NCBI GenBank assembly: GCA_020851635.1
Contig: JADZCJ010000037.1
Span: 38,177-102,176, forward strand
Direction of reading: 5' to 3'
Length of the DNA stretch: 64,000 bases
From: Anaerolineae bacterium
Lineage (GTDB): Bacteria; Chloroflexota; Anaerolineae; UBA4142; SHND01
Part shown: positions 8,808-17,193 of the stretch, one piece after another
How the letters are laid out: each line of letters begins with the position of its first letter
How positions within the stretch are numbered: the first letter of the stretch is position 1
The notes under the pieces: generated by a model
The model's database searches: none
What the model was told of the DNA's origin: nothing
What the model saw: only the letters and a program-made list of their open reading frames with translations
Made by a program: the position numbers and the translations under genes

Positions 8808-11722
8808 GGCGCCTCTCTCAATCCCATCAAGATCGTCCCATACGGCACGATCACTGTCTCACCAACGACGATGGGATGCTGCGTCACTCCACTCAAGGTT
8901 ATTGCCACATCCGAAAACTGCGCCGTAATTTCGCCGGTTTCGGCGCTCACCGCGATTACACGCCCATCCTGGAGCATCATCCAAACCTGTCCGTCCTGCG
9001 CGTTCAACGTCCCCAACTTGGGCGCGGGCGGCTTCAGACTCCACCGCAGTCCGCCGTCCGCCGCATTCAGCGCGGCTACCGTCCCATCCAGTCCGGCAAC
9101 AATCACCGCGTCGCCCACGCGGTGTGCCTTGTCCACAAAGCTCGGCGTGTTGGTGGTGGTTGGTTTCTGCCACAAGACCTCGCCATCGCTCGTATCCAAC
9201 GCCAACACCAATCCCTTTTCTGCGCGGGATGCAGGCACATACAGCACCTGCCCGTCGGCGCTCGTCACCGGCTCGCCCGCCGTCCATCCGTCAAACGCCG
9301 CGCGCCATTTCTGCGCGCCTGTCGCCAGATCATACGCCGCCGGTTCCGCCGTATAGACGGTCCCATCACGCACCGTCACGCCGCTCGGAAAGCCCCTCCC
9401 CTGCATCTCATTCTGCCATCGCACTTCACCCGTCGAGCGGTCGAGCGCCGTCACTGTCCCCTTTGCGACCCCTGCGCCCGTTTGGTCAAACTCCAGCTGG
9501 GTCCACAAGACCGTGTTTTCAGCAACGGTCACCGGGCGATAACTTGGCGTCGTCCCCTCGCCCAGCCATGCTTGCGACCCGCCGACCAAATTCGTCGCAA
9601 CCAGCGTTGTGCCAATAATCGTAAACAACGTGTCTCCGGCAACGACCGAATCGAGCCGCGACGCGTTCGATCCTTCCGGCAAGATTTGTCCCACCCGCTC
9701 TACCGCGCCATTCTGCGGGTCAACCACATAGACATGCGCCCCCTCATCCAGCACGACGGCGCGCTCGCCATATTCCACTGCGCTCGTCGTCAGACTATAT
9801 TGTTGAAACGGCGGTTCCCCGACGCTTGCAGTCCACACGGGGTTCAATGTCGCGATCTTGGCGCGCGGTCTGCCGAGCCGCCACAACCCAGCGCGGTCGT
9901 CCACCAGCCAAATCGCATCATTGCCCATCGCGGGCGATTGTCTAAAAACCGCCGGAGCATTCGAAACATCCGCGCCCGTCCACGTTTGCACGACCTTGCC
10001 GTCACGGTCGAGCCGTGACACCTTGCCCCCGGTCCCCGCCACGATCAACGCATCATTCACCATCAAAGGCGTTCCACTGAAACTCGAATTGTGCGTTTTC
10101 CACAACTCGTCGCCGGTTGCCGCATCGAATGCCGACAAGTTTCCATCGCTCCCCACAACATAAACACGTCCGTCTGCGAGCAAGGGCGCATAGTCCAATG
10201 CCGCGCCTGCATCGGCGCGCCACCGTTCTGCGCCATTCGCCGCATCCAACGCAAATAACGTCCCGCCGCGACTTGCCACATACACCGTGTCATCAGCCAC
10301 AATGATCGGCGCTTGCACCGCATCGTCTGCGTCAAACGTCCAGCGCGTTTGGCTCCCAGTCTCATCCAGAGCATACACCGTGCCATCATCCGACCCGACA
10401 ATCACATTCCCATTCGCAAACGCGGCGCCGGAAACAATCGGACTTGCCAACTCGACGCTCCAATCCAACGCTCCGCTCTCGGCATTGACCGCATACACAT
10501 GTCGGTCTTCACTGCCAAAAATCACCCTCTTGTCTGTCAACAACGGGCGCGCCGCGATATTGTCGTGTGCGCGAAAACTCCACAAAAAGATTCCCCGCGC
10601 ATCCAGCGCATACAGCCGCTTGTCGCTCGCGCCGAAATAAATGCGCCCCGTCGCCGCGTCCAAGACCGGCTGACTATAGACTGTCCCCTTGACCGGAAAC
10701 GACCACAACGCCGTGGCTGCCGGTTCATCTGCGTCATAGGCAAAAAATGCGCCGAGATACCCCGACGCCAACACGCTCGGCGGATTCGTGGGCAGCCATG
10801 TCGGCGGGATCGTCCCTTCGCCTGCGCCGATATTTTTTCCCACGCGACCCAATCGCGTTAGCGTCCAGTTCTCGAATTGCGGGTCGAGTGCTGCGCGACT
10901 GGCAGCGGGCTCGGGCGGAAACGCATCCAGCGCACCCGACGCAAGCGGCTCATCACGGAAATAAACCTCTGTCTGCCCGATCAGCGTTCCCCCCGCGTCA
11001 AAGGAACGCGTCGCAACCATCCCCTTGCCGCCGCAATAATCAGTCTCCCTGCGCGACGGACCCGGCTCTTGGATCTCTGTCTCAATTGTCCAACAATCCG
11101 CCGCCGCGTTGCGCTCAGCCACCCGCATTTTCCAGACATAGCGCATACTGCCCGCCATCCCGTCACCCTGCCATTGCTTGCCCACTTCAAATGTCGCGGG
11201 CAGGATCAACACCGGCGGGTCAAAAACTATTTCAACCCGGTCCTGCGGAAACCAGGAGCTAATGACCGTCTCGCCGCGCTCGTCGCGAATCCCGATTGTC
11301 ACAATTTCCAAAAGCTGCCCATCCACCTGCAGTGCTCGGTCCGTCTCTCGATAAATCACCACCCGGTCCAAGCGCGCGGCGAGTGTGTCCAGATCAATCT
11401 CTTCCTCGCCCTCCTGTCGCATAAATTTCTGAATCGCGCCGCGCGTCTCGGAGCTCACTTCTCCCGCCAGCGCGCGCGACGTCGGCAGTATCTCGATCGT
11501 GCGACTCGTCCAATCCAGCGGCTGCCCGCTCCCGTCCCGACCCAACAAAAAAAACGCGTCGCCATCGCCAAGCGGTGCGTAACGCTCCAGCATCGGGACG
11601 CTCGCTTTTGGCAGAGGCGCCCACGGCAGCGCAAATGCCGCCGCCGCCGCCACCAGCGCCGCGACAATCAACCCAATCCCAAAAACTGTCCGCAAATTCA
11701 TCCCTCGACCCGTTCCGCTCAA
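8804..11722 (-). CDS. Membrane-anchored PQQ-repeat beta-propeller protein
   Basis: 972 aa from a TTG at 11722; an in-frame ATG at 11701 gives the more ordinary N-terminus MNLRTVFGIG and may be the true start. A single N-terminal hydrophobic helix anchors the protein. Residues about 300 onward contain repeated PQQ-like blades with the patterns GTVYALDETG, LFALDAANGAERWR, LSAFDAATGDELW and VTALDRSTGEVRW, forming one or two extracytoplasmic propellers. BamB-type propellers use such repeats for protein binding and quinoprotein dehydrogenases for catalysis; no dehydrogenase active-site motif was recognised, so a scaffold role is likelier. It is coupled to the downstream polytopic membrane protein. 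Confidence 0.8.
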   Translation of the reverse strand: MSGTGRGMNLRTVFGIGLIVAALVAAAAAFALPWAPLPKASVPMLERYAPLGDGDAFFLLGRDGSGQPLDWTSRTIEILPTSRALAGEVSSETRGAIQKFMRQEGEEEIDLDTLAARLDRVVIYRETDRALQVDGQLLEIVTIGIRDERGETVISSWFPQDRVEIVFDPPVLILPATFEVGKQWQGDGMAGSMRYVWKMRVAERNAAADCWTIETEIQEPGPSRRETDYCGGKGMVATRSFDAGGTLIGQTEVYFRDEPLASGALDAFPPEPAASRAALDPQFENWTLTRLGRVGKNIGAGEGTIPPTWLPTNPPSVLASGYLGAFFAYDADEPAATALWSFPVKGTVYSQPVLDAATGRIYFGASDKRLYALDARGIFLWSFRAHDNIAARPLLTDKRVIFGSEDRHVYAVNAESGALDWSVELASPIVSGAAFANGNVIVGSDDGTVYALDETGSQTRWTFDADDAVQAPIIVADDTVYVASRGGTLFALDAANGAERWRADAGAALDYAPLLADGRVYVVGSDGNLSAFDAATGDELWKTHNSSFSGTPLMVNDALIVAGTGGKVSRLDRDGKVVQTWTGADVSNAPAVFRQSPAMGNDAIWLVDDRAGLWRLGRPRAKIATLNPVWTASVGEPPFQQYSLTTSAVEYGERAVVLDEGAHVYVVDPQNGAVERVGQILPEGSNASRLDSVVAGDTLFTIIGTTLVATNLVGGSQAWLGEGTTPSYRPVTVAENTVLWTQLEFDQTGAGVAKGTVTALDRSTGEVRWQNEMQGRGFPSGVTVRDGTVYTAEPAAYDLATGAQKWRAAFDGWTAGEPVTSADGQVLYVPASRAEKGLVLALDTSDGEVLWQKPTTTNTPSFVDKAHRVGDAVIVAGLDGTVAALNAADGGLRWSLKPPAPKLGTLNAQDGQVWMMLQDGRVIAVSAETGEITAQFSDVAITLSGVTQHPIVVGETVIVPYGTILMGLREAP

Positions 11723-11723
11723 C

Positions 11724-11752
11724 GCTTTCTGATTTGGATCGAATCAGAAAGC
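11724..11752 (-). promoter_or_regulatory. Perfect 11-bp stem-loop before the beta-propeller gene
   Basis: GCTTTCTGATT and AATCAGAAAGC form an 11-bp perfect stem with a 7-nt loop. It ends immediately before the TTG start candidate at 11722 and about 20 nt before the ATG at 11701. There is no T-run, so it is more likely an RNA structure affecting translation initiation than a terminator. It also argues that translation starts at 11701. Confidence 0.5.
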
Positions 11753-11809
11753 ATAATCCATATCCGCCAATTATACCCTCACCCCGCCTTCTTGTGCGCG
11801 CCCCAAAAT

Positions 11810-11845
11810 AAAAAAACCCGAAGCATCCCTGATTCGAGTTTTTTC
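11810..11845 (-). terminator. Rho-independent terminator of terC
   Basis: Read on the minus strand: AAAACTCGAA, a 10-nt loop, then TTCGGGTTTTTTT. The stem contains one G-U pair and is followed by a T-run, about 20 nt beyond the terC stop. Confidence 0.8.
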
Positions 11846-11863
11846 ATCCCTTTATTTCGCCGC

Positions 11864-12634
11864 TCACGCTGGCTTGACCGGCGCGGCTCCCGACGGCGAC
11901 GCTTCACGCACCACCTCTTCATGCAGTTTTACCGGATGCGTGCCGCGAATCCGCAAATTGAGCAGCTCCACCATCACCGAAAAACCCATCGCAAAGTAAA
12001 TATAGCCCTTGGGAATATGCACGTGAAGCGCTTCGACAACCAGCGTAAACCCGATGAGCAGCAAAAAGCTGAGCGCCAGCATCTTGACCGTCGGGTGTTT
12101 CTCCACAAACGCGCTGATCGGACCCGACGCAACAATCATCACCCCCGCGGACACGATCACCGCGATGACCATGATCGGAATCTCATTCACCATGCCCACA
12201 GCGGTAATCACTGAATCCAGCGAAAACACAATATCGAGCAGCAAAATCTGAATGATGACCCCTTGAAACGAGGCAGGCACCTTATTCGAGATATGCCCCT
12301 CTTCCCCTTCCAGCTTTTGATGAATTTCCTGGACGCTCTTGACGATCAAAAACAGACCGCCAACTACAAGCACAATATCCCGCCCCGACAATGTAAACCC
12401 TGCAACGCTGACGATGGGCGCCGTCAGACCGACAATAAAAGACAACGACAGCAAAAGTAAAATGCGCGTAATCACCGCCAGCGAAATGCCGACGGTGCGG
12501 GCGCGCGCTTGCTGTGCTTGAGGCAGTTTGCCTGCCAGAATCGAAATGAAAATCACATTATCCACGCCCAACACCAACTCGAGCGCGATCAACGTGACCA
12601 TTGCGATCAGCATTTCGGGATTCAACCAGTCCAT
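11864..12634 (-). CDS. TerC-family integral membrane protein
   Basis: 256 aa with seven or more membrane helices. The family-defining acidic motifs are present: ELVLGVDNVIFI in the first helix and LLDIVFSLDSVITAVG near residues 131-146. TerC-family proteins are linked to tellurium resistance and metal (notably manganese) export. The ATG at 12634 has GAGCTC-type purines upstream but no strong ribosome binding site. It is divergent from dnaE across a 372-bp spacer and ends in a clear terminator. No Mn-sensing yybP-ykoY riboswitch was visible upstream. Confidence 0.9.
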   Translation of the reverse strand: MDWLNPEMLIAMVTLIALELVLGVDNVIFISILAGKLPQAQQARARTVGISLAVITRILLLLSLSFIVGLTAPIVSVAGFTLSGRDIVLVVGGLFLIVKSVQEIHQKLEGEEGHISNKVPASFQGVIIQILLLDIVFSLDSVITAVGMVNEIPIMVIAVIVSAGVMIVASGPISAFVEKHPTVKMLALSFLLLIGFTLVVEALHVHIPKGYIYFAMGFSVMVELLNLRIRGTHPVKLHEEVVREASPSGAAPVKPA

Positions 12635-13006
12635 AGGCGAGAGCTCCTAAAAATGAATTGTTCGGAATTATAGGCAACCTGCGCCATTCTGCAAGGACGC
12701 AATCGGACTCTCTATGCCTTTCCACTTGTAACATATCACCGCCTCAAGAGTTCTCCACAACGAATCTCGGCTTATCCCCAACCGACGTTGATGAAATGTG
12801 CGTATTCTCCGAGCAAATGGCGGCACGTCACCGAGTTATCCACAGTCTCGCACAACGGCGAAACCCTGTTGATAAAAACTTTAAGGAGCTCCCGCACAAT
12901 TACTATGCTATAATCCGCGTAGAACACCCATTCGTCCGATTCAAGATGCGCGCCTGCTCCTTCCCCTGCCACGTTTCCCTGTCGGTAGGGGTTGTTTTGT
13001 CATCTC
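12635..13006. promoter_or_regulatory. terC-dnaE divergent intergenic region with DnaA-box-like sites
   Basis: A 372-bp gene-free spacer. DnaA-box-like 9-mers are TTCTCCACA (12751-12759), TTATCCCCA (12772-12780), the exact TTATCCACA (12836-12844) and, reversed, TTATCAACA (12868-12876). An extended -10 element, TGCTATAAT at 12906-12914, lies downstream and points to dnaE. No AT-rich unwinding element of clear extent and no dnaA gene are seen, so this may be DnaA-controlled dnaE expression rather than an origin. Confidence 0.55.
12906..12914 (+). promoter_or_regulatory. Extended -10 promoter element for dnaE
   Basis: TGCTATAAT is a TGn-TATAAT extended -10 about 93 nt upstream of the dnaE ATG. 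No good -35 lies at the right distance, as is usual for extended -10 promoters. Confidence 0.6.
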
Positions 13007-16000
13007 ATGTCCGATTTTGTCCACCTTCACGTCCACTCTGAATATTCCCTTTTGGATGGGCATTCCCGGACCAAAGCTCTTGCCGCCCGCGCTCAAGAAT
13101 TGGGCATGTCTGCCGTTGCCCTCACCGATCACGGCACCATGTTCGGCGTCATCGAGTTTCACGACGCCTGCAGGGCGCAAGGCGTCAAACCCATCATCGG
13201 CGTCGAAAGCTATATCGCCCCCCGCAGCATGAACGAGCGCGACGGCAAACTTGACCGCTCCAACTACCATCTCCTCTTGCTGGCGGAAAACGAGACCGGC
13301 TACAAGAACCTCCTCAAGCTCTCTTCGACCGCTCAACTCGAAGGATTCTATCAAAAACCACGCGTTGACAAGACGTATTTAGCAGACGTGGCTGACGGAC
13401 TGATTGCCACCACCGGCTGTCTTTCCGCCGAAATCCCCACCCTGATCGCTCAAAACAAGTCAAAACAGGCGCGCGACCTGGTTGATTGGTATCGCCAGGT
13501 CTTTCAAGACCGGTTCTATGTCGAGCTTCAGGAGCACGGGATTCCCGAACTGACGCGCGTCAATACCGAGCTGATTGCCATCGCCCGCGAATTTGATCTC
13601 AAACTCGTTGCCACCAATGACGTTCACTATGTGGCAAAACAAGACTGGTTCGCGCAGGATGTGCTGCTCTGTGTCCAAACCGGCGCGACACTCAGCTCGA
13701 CCGACCGCATGAAAATGGACGCGCGCGACTATTGGTTCAAGTCGCGTGATGAAATGTTCGAGGTCTGGCGCGAATTTCCGCAAGCGCTTACCAACACTCT
13801 TGAAATCGCGGAACGCTGCAACGTTGACCTGTCGTTCAAGGGGTATCATCTCCCCAATTTTCCCGTCCCCGACGGCTATACCGCCGAGAATTATCTGCGG
13901 CTCATCTGCGAACAGGGCTTTCGCCAGCGCTATCCCGATTCCACCCCGTTCCAAACAGAACGCCTGAATTACGAACTCGGTGTCATCCACAAAATGGGTT
14001 TCGACACCTATTTTCTCATTGTTTGGGACCTGACCATGCATGCCCGCCAGCATGGCATCTGGGCAAATGCGCGCGGCTCGGCCGCGGGTTCGATGGTCGC
14101 CTATTGTTTGGGCATCACTCACCTCGACCCGCTCGAGCACAACCTCATATTCGAGCGATTCCTCAACCCCGACCGCATCTCGATGCCCGACATTGACCTC
14201 GATTTTCCGGACGACGCGCGCGAGCACATGATCCGCTATACCGTCGAAAAATATGGCAAAGCGAACGTCGCCCAAATCATCACGTTTGGCAAAATGCTCG
14301 CCAAAGCAGCCATTCGCGATATCGGGCGCGTGATGGACTATCCGTTGAGCGAAACCGACCGCGTCGCCAAGCTCATTCCTGTCGGTCCGGGACAGACCAT
14401 CGAAGGGTCGCTCGAAAATGTGCGCGAACTGCGCGAACTGTACGAGAGCTCTGACTATATCAAAAAGCTCATTGACAACGCCAAACTCGTCGAAGGTCTC
14501 ACGCGCAACGCGTCCACCCATGCGGCGGGCGTCGTCGTCACCGACAAGCCCGTCATTGAATACACCCCCCTCCATCGCCCGACCCGGGGTGACGAATCGG
14601 GCACGCCCGTCACACAGTATGCGATGGGCGACATTGAGCACATCGGACTGCTCAAGATTGATTTTTTGGGTCTCGCTCATCTCACCATCGTGCGTGAAGC
14701 GTGCGCGCTCATCAACGCCCGTCACGACTCTGCTCTTGACCTCAACACCATTCCCGTCGAAGACGACGAAGCGTTCAAACTCTTGGCGCGCGGAGATGTG
14801 ATTGGGGTCTTTCAGGTCGAAGGCGGCGGCATGAAGCGCGTGCTGACACAGATGCGCCCGACCCGGTTCGATCATCTGGTCGCCACCATCGCGCTCTATC
14901 GCCCCGGTCCGATGGACTATATCCCCACTTATATCGCGCGGTTGCACGGGCAGGAAAAAGTCGAATATCGCCACCCTGCCCTCGAGCCGATTCTGTCCGA
15001 GACCTTTGGCATCATGGTCTATCAGGAACAGATCATGCGTATCGCCCGTGACCTTTGCGGCTTTACAGGTGGCGAGACCGACACCTTGCGCAAGGCGGTG
15101 GGCAAGAAAAACAAAGAAGCGATTCTCAAGCAGCGCGAGAAATTTATCGCGGGCGCGGGCAAAACAGGCATCATTGGCGAGGAGATTGCGACCCAGATTT
15201 TTGACGACATTGAATTCTTTGCCCGCTACGGTTTCAACAAGGCACATGCCGCCGTCTATGGCGTGCTCACGGGTCAGAGCGCATATCTCAAAGCGCATTA
15301 CACCATCGAATACATGACCGCGCTCTTGTCCACGGACATCGGCAACACCGATAAAGTTGCCATGTTCATTGCCGAAGCGCGACACCTCGGCATCCAGGTC
15401 TTGCCGCCCGACATCCGATACAGCGGCGTCAAATATACGATTGATGACACAGCCGCTCCGGGTGGCGCCATCCGCGCGGGCTTGCTCACCATCAAAAATG
15501 TCGGTGAAGGTCCCCTGCAAGCGGTCCTCGAAGCGCGCGGCGCCGAACCGTTCACGAATCTGGACGATTTCTGCACCCGTGTGGACTTGAAACAGGTCAA
15601 CCGGCGTGTGCTCGAATCACTCATCAAAGCGGGAGCGTTTGACGGCTTTGGGCATCGCGCCCAATTGCTCCAAGCCATTGATCGTATGCTTTCGATCAGC
15701 GCGTCGCATCACAATGCGCATGCGGCAGGACAGCTCAGCATGTTTGGCGGCATCTTGGCAGCAGATACCTTTGGCGACCTGCCGCAGGCGCCCGAAATTG
15801 ACATCAAGACCCAGCTCGAATGGGAAAAAGAGCTGATGGGGGTGTACTTTACCCCCCATCCCTTGCTCAAACTTGCGGCGACCGGCAAAAAACTCGTTGG
15901 CGCTTATACGGGCGAGATTTCCCAAGAGAGCGACGGACAGCAGGTCACCATCGGCGGGATTATCAAGAGCGTGCGCCAGATTGTCACCAAAAAAGGCGAT

Positions 16001-17146
16001 GCGATGGCATTCCTCCAAGTCGAGGACCCGCAGGGAAGTATCGAAGTAGTCACGTTCCCGCGCACGTTCAATGACTGCCGTGATGTGATTCACCAGGATG
16101 CTCTCGTGCTGGTGCGCGGCAAAGTGCAAGTGCGCCAGGAAAAAATTGCCGTGCTTGCCGATTTGGTTTGGAACTATCCCATCGAGACGCCCAAACCCGA
16201 AGCAGTTGATCGGGCTGATCGCCCCATTCCCGGCATTTTTTCCAACACTCCAATCATTGTCGCGCCAACAACGCCCGCCGCGCATGAATATATCGAGCGC
16301 ATCGAGGAAAACTGGGTCCCCGACGCGGGCGATTGGGATGAACAAGCCGCGGAAGACGCATCAGTACAATCCGCCGCGGTTGCCGAGGCCCGCTCATCCG
16401 AACCAGCCGTCACCGAGAGCGTCGAGGAATTCGAGCCGGAACCAAGCCCCACCGAGCCGACTTGCGCGCCCCTTGCCACCCAAGCTGTGGTCGAACAAAT
16501 TGTGCCGCCGGAGACCGCGTCCGCGCCTGTCGTCGCACAAACCGTTTCCTTTGATTCCGAATCTGCCGCGCCCACAGCCGCGGTGGAGGACCTTGACGAT
16601 CAAGATCTGTGGTTCAGCCGTGACGACAAAGATGAGTTGGTCTCGGAACCCGACCCGCCCGCTAATTCCGACAAGCTCGTATCGGAACAGGGAGCCATTT
16701 TACAACCCCCTGCCGCCAAAGAAACCGTGAATGAATTCCCCCCCCCTGCGCCCGTCCCCGAAATCAAACTCGGCGGCGGCGTTGCCATTCCGAGCAAAAA
16801 CGGCGGCGTCAGCTCCCGTCCCCAACCTGCCGCGCCGCCCCCGCGCGGCAATGTAACCCCTGCCGCGCGCGAGAATGCGGCTGCCTATCCCAACTCTCGC
16901 AGCGCGCGCCGTATTCGCATCCATCTGGAACGCACAAACGATGACCCGCTTGACACCAGGCGCATGCGTCAGGTTGTCAAACTCTTGCGGAGCGCCGAAG
17001 GGCGCGATCGTTTTGCGCTCGTCGTTCCCTCTCAAAAGAGCTGGGTCGAACTCGACTTTCCAAATTTCTATACCAACATTGACCAGGTCCGCTCCCCGCT
17101 CGAAGAAATGGTCAGCGACTGGGGCGGTTACATCGAGCTGGGCTGA
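13007..17146 (+). CDS. dnaE: DNA polymerase III alpha subunit
   Basis: 1379 aa from the ATG at 13007 (FVHLHVHSEYSLLDG follows directly, as in other DnaE proteins; a TTG 15 nt upstream is less likely). Replicative polymerase catalytic subunit. The PHP domain is at the N-terminus (HLHVHSEYS, TDHGTMFG), the catalytic palm motif PDIDLDFPDD near residue 393, helix-hairpin-helix and finger regions follow, and an OB fold is near 990-1060 (TIGGIIKSVRQIVTKKG). Then comes a long Pro/Ala/Glu-rich, apparently disordered linker of about 230 residues (nt about 16210-16900), ending in a short conserved C-terminal domain. Such a long linker is unusual for DnaE. It is transcribed alone and ends at a strong hairpin. 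Confidence 0.97.
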   Translation: MSDFVHLHVHSEYSLLDGHSRTKALAARAQELGMSAVALTDHGTMFGVIEFHDACRAQGVKPIIGVESYIAPRSMNERDGKLDRSNYHLLLLAENETGYKNLLKLSSTAQLEGFYQKPRVDKTYLADVADGLIATTGCLSAEIPTLIAQNKSKQARDLVDWYRQVFQDRFYVELQEHGIPELTRVNTELIAIAREFDLKLVATNDVHYVAKQDWFAQDVLLCVQTGATLSSTDRMKMDARDYWFKSRDEMFEVWREFPQALTNTLEIAERCNVDLSFKGYHLPNFPVPDGYTAENYLRLICEQGFRQRYPDSTPFQTERLNYELGVIHKMGFDTYFLIVWDLTMHARQHGIWANARGSAAGSMVAYCLGITHLDPLEHNLIFERFLNPDRISMPDIDLDFPDDAREHMIRYTVEKYGKANVAQIITFGKMLAKAAIRDIGRVMDYPLSETDRVAKLIPVGPGQTIEGSLENVRELRELYESSDYIKKLIDNAKLVEGLTRNASTHAAGVVVTDKPVIEYTPLHRPTRGDESGTPVTQYAMGDIEHIGLLKIDFLGLAHLTIVREACALINARHDSALDLNTIPVEDDEAFKLLARGDVIGVFQVEGGGMKRVLTQMRPTRFDHLVATIALYRPGPMDYIPTYIARLHGQEKVEYRHPALEPILSETFGIMVYQEQIMRIARDLCGFTGGETDTLRKAVGKKNKEAILKQREKFIAGAGKTGIIGEEIATQIFDDIEFFARYGFNKAHAAVYGVLTGQSAYLKAHYTIEYMTALLSTDIGNTDKVAMFIAEARHLGIQVLPPDIRYSGVKYTIDDTAAPGGAIRAGLLTIKNVGEGPLQAVLEARGAEPFTNLDDFCTRVDLKQVNRRVLESLIKAGAFDGFGHRAQLLQAIDRMLSISASHHNAHAAGQLSMFGGILAADTFGDLPQAPEIDIKTQLEWEKELMGVYFTPHPLLKLAATGKKLVGAYTGEISQESDGQQVTIGGIIKSVRQIVTKKGDAMAFLQVEDPQGSIEVVTFPRTFNDCRDVIHQDALVLVRGKVQVRQEKIAVLADLVWNYPIETPKPEAVDRADRPIPGIFSNTPIIVAPTTPAAHEYIERIEENWVPDAGDWDEQAAEDASVQSAAVAEARSSEPAVTESVEEFEPEPSPTEPTCAPLATQAVVEQIVPPETASAPVVAQTVSFDSESAAPTAAVEDLDDQDLWFSRDDKDELVSEPDPPANSDKLVSEQGAILQPPAAKETVNEFPPPAPVPEIKLGGGVAIPSKNGGVSSRPQPAAPPPRGNVTPAARENAAAYPNSRSARRIRIHLERTNDDPLDTRRMRQVVKLLRSAEGRDRFALVVPSQKSWVELDFPNFYTNIDQVRSPLEEMVSDWGGYIELG

Positions 17147-17162
17147 ATCCCATCGCAGCAAC

Positions 17163-17193
17163 AAAAAATCGCCGCAGCGTGCGGCGATTTTTT
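17163..17193. terminator. Bidirectional terminator between dnaE and the GT-C-like gene
   Basis: AAAAAATCGCCGCA, loop GCG, TGCGGCGATTTTTT: a perfect stem with A/T tracts on both sides. It serves the convergent dnaE (+) and membrane glycosyltransferase (-) genes; the latter's TAA stop overlaps the tail. Confidence 0.9.

Noticed and set aside
8609..12214. Several long plus-strand frames (for example 8609-10018 and 10877-12214)
   Set aside because: They mirror the beta-propeller gene on the other strand; composition is Arg/His-rich with no domain.
12635..12760. Manganese (yybP-ykoY) riboswitch upstream of terC
   Set aside because: The conserved loop elements of that class could not be found by eye.
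13460..15520. A 686-codon open frame antisense to dnaE
   Set aside because: It is fully antisense to the conserved polymerase domain and its product shows no family motif. GC-rich third positions make such shadow frames common here.
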